NCBI GenBank assembly: GCA_024699855.1
Contig: JAMPIQ010000002.1
Coordinates: forward strand, 2,294,001-2,358,000
Origin: Aphelenchoides besseyi
Taxonomy: Eukaryota > Nematoda > Chromadorea > Rhabditida > Aphelenchoididae
Direction: 5' to 3'
DNA: 64,000 nt
The position numbers and the translations under genes are program-made. The notes below the pieces were generated by a model. The model saw only the letters and a program-made list of their open reading frames with translations. It was not told the DNA's origin and did no database searches. Below, piece by piece: positions 62,177 through 64,000 of this stretch. Numbering within the stretch: position 1 is the stretch's first letter; the number at the start of each line of letters is the position of its first letter.

Positions 62177-64000
62177 ATGAAATCGGCGGAGTTGTGAGTT
62201 TTCGTGTGCTCTAATGTTATGTCGAAGTAAATTTCAGAGATGCATTGGTGAACAGTAGCAACACGTCCACGGTGACCAGCAGCGGACGTTCGAATGGAAA
62301 TTCGGCGACTCGAAATCGCAACGGTTTCCCGCCGATTACTCGCGAATCTCGACGTCGTACGCGAAGATGGCTACTGCTGTTGCTTCTCGCGTTACTGCTC
62401 CTCTTCCTCGGTTGGCGATTTTTCATTCGGCCGCTTCTCGTCGCTCCGACTGATGAATCATTCCTCATTCAAACCACGACGACAATCAAATCTTCGGTCT
62501 CATCCACTCAACGGCCAACAACCACACAGCCAACCACTCAATCAACCGCTCCACCAACAACCGAGGAAGATGTTCGACCCGAAATTATGCTTCGACCTCC
62601 CGAAATAACTTGGAATGCAGGAACCGAGAAACCGACCATTGAAATCCAATCGACTTTCGACATCCGAGCAGACTTCAAAAATCAAACGTCCGAAAGAAAT
62701 TCACAAGCAAAATCCAACGGGTAAATTTCTAATATTGACATGAAACCAGATTTTATTTAGTCAATTTCATCCTCGAATTCACGCTGTGCTTGTTGGCCAA
62801 CAAAGCGGTCGGGCTCCATCGAATTCAACTACTCGAGCACGTGTTATCACTACAACCCGACGTCCGACCTCAACAACACCGCCAACTACAACGGCAACAA
62901 GTTCAACAGTCGAAGATGACGAAGATTTGACGTGGTTCCCGCACAAACTAAAGAGTCAACGGCCACCGCGACCCACGACTTCAAGCACCAGAATCGTTTC
63001 GTCTACAACATCTCGTTCTCGGCCGTCCGATGGATCGTATGTCATTCATCCTCACGCAAACTCCGCACCGGCTCGGCAACCATTAGCTCCGGAGACTATT
63101 ATTGATAACGATCTTCGGGATGTAATTAGTCAGGTAAATCGAGAGTCCAGTAGATTTACATGTTTGTTGTTTAGGTTGATAACTCAAAGTCAACAACCAC
63201 TATTCCACCTTGGCGCATTGAACCTCCGGATATGAAGCCACCAACTGCCGGTCCAAAACCTTCGGAGAATTACGAGAAACCAAAGATTTCGGTTTCGGCG
63301 ACTGTACACACTTATCAGAGAGGTTCGAAAGCAGATAGTGTTGCGAACTAATTGCCTTTGTTTTAGGATCCAATGGTAATTCGACTGGTCAGCAGAGAAA
63401 CACAATCAAGTGGGGAAATGTAAGTCGATTGGTTCCAGCCAACAGCTACGACCATCTTTTTAGAGTCCGGTTATGGTGACTGCTCTTTTGGATATTGGAC
63501 GTGGTGATTGGCAACGCTTCACTCGTCATTACGACATCTACTTGTCGTTCCTGATGAATCTGCTGCGACTCCAAAATCGATTTGTAATCTACTGCGACAA
63601 AACGGCTTGCGATTTTCTCAGAAAACAAAAACAGTTGGATTTGAAAAGTCGAATCGAATTGGTTCAAATTCAACTCTCCGATCTTCCTTTCTACCAACAT
63701 CGCGCAGAGATCGTGAGAATCCTGGATGAAGAACAACAGAACTGGCGAGAGGATTGGGATCGTCGTTTCAAGGAACATCCCGAAGCAATGTTTCCCGACT
63801 ACAACATCTTGGTCAATTCGAAACCCTATCTGATGGAGAACGCAACGCAAAGTTCACGTTTTCGTCGTCAATCCAAGTTCTTTGTTTGGGTCGACGCAGG
63901 ATACGGTGAGAAGGATGTTGATCAAGCGAAGTACTGAGTTGTCTCTTAGGTCATGGATCGAAGACCGACATTCCCGACGGTCTTTGGGATCCCGAGTTGC
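62177..64000 (+). CDS. HtrL/YibB-family type II membrane protein (partial, cut by right edge)
   Basis: The ATG at 62177 (MKSAEL) splices to DALVNSSNTSTVTSSGRSNG, then RESRRRTRRW and a very hydrophobic signal anchor (LLLLLLALLLLFLGWRFFI). A long Thr/Pro/Ser-rich luminal stem follows (TQPTTQSTAPPTTEED; RPTSTTPPTTTATSS). The last exons carry the HtrL/YibB domain: MVTALLDIGRGDWQRFTRHY, YLSFLMNLLRLQNRFVIYCD, NILVNSKPYLMENATQSSRF and SKFFVWVDAGYGHGSKTDIP across an intron at 63905-63951. The reading frame is still open at base 64000. The family is predicted to be glycosyltransferase-like and is expanded in nematodes. Acceptor and product are unknown. Confidence 0.85.

Overview
The window is nuclear DNA of a nematode with a compact genome. 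The evidence is a cuticle collagen with a nematode-type N-terminal domain, a nematode-type nuclear receptor, a WAGO-type Argonaute, a GT92 (DUF23) glycosyltransferase, an OAC-type acyltransferase with a C-terminal SGNH domain and a globin with an N-terminal extension. Most introns I could delimit are only about 36-56 bases, with GT..AG ends and TTTCAG, TTTTAG or unusually AAG acceptors. Several start codons sit a few bases after a TTTCAG-like acceptor, which fits spliced-leader trans-splicing (inference). I cannot name the species.

Layout from left to right. An M1 aminopeptidase (minus, probably running off the left edge), a small cysteine-rich membrane protein and a multi-pass BI-1-like membrane protein fill 1-5.5 kb. 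A long gene-poor stretch (5.6-11.1 kb) follows. A minus-strand type I receptor-like protein with Fn3-like domains (12.0-15.2 kb) lies between two members of an apparently new one-TM family (11.1 and 17.4 kb). A secreted protein with separate basic and acidic halves is at 18.7 kb. Next come a GT92 glycosyltransferase (19.5-21.2 kb), an Argonaute (21.4-24.6 kb), the splicing factor MFAP1 (26.2-27.4 kb), a small secreted protein (27.6-28.3 kb), an OAC acyltransferase (28.5-31.0 kb) and mitoribosomal protein L44 (31.3-32.6 kb), all on the minus strand.

A cuticle collagen (32.9-37.3 kb, plus) carries the whole CCR4-NOT subunit CNOT3 gene antisense inside its first, 3-kb intron. It is followed by a type I membrane protein (minus), a nuclear receptor (plus), a full-size ABCC/MRP transporter (minus, 41.1-46.4 kb), a coiled-coil protein (plus, 47.3-49.1 kb), condensin SMC4 (plus, 49.5-54.3 kb), a protein with 48-base tandem repeats rich in SPVKK sites (plus, 54.7-56.2 kb) and a potentially myristoylated globin (minus, 56.6-57.6 kb). 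A second gene-poor stretch (57.6-62.2 kb) precedes an HtrL/YibB-type membrane protein cut by the right edge.

The genes do not form one pathway. They are a mix of housekeeping functions (MFAP1, CNOT3, MRPL44, SMC4) and nematode-expanded surface, secretory and signalling families. The more unusual points are the nested CNOT3 gene, the paired one-TM family, two one-base frame breaks in SMC4 and one in the M1 peptidase, the charge-segregated secreted protein, and frequent AAG splice acceptors. Gene spans below include introns. Exon ends are given where I could place them by reading frame and splice motifs.
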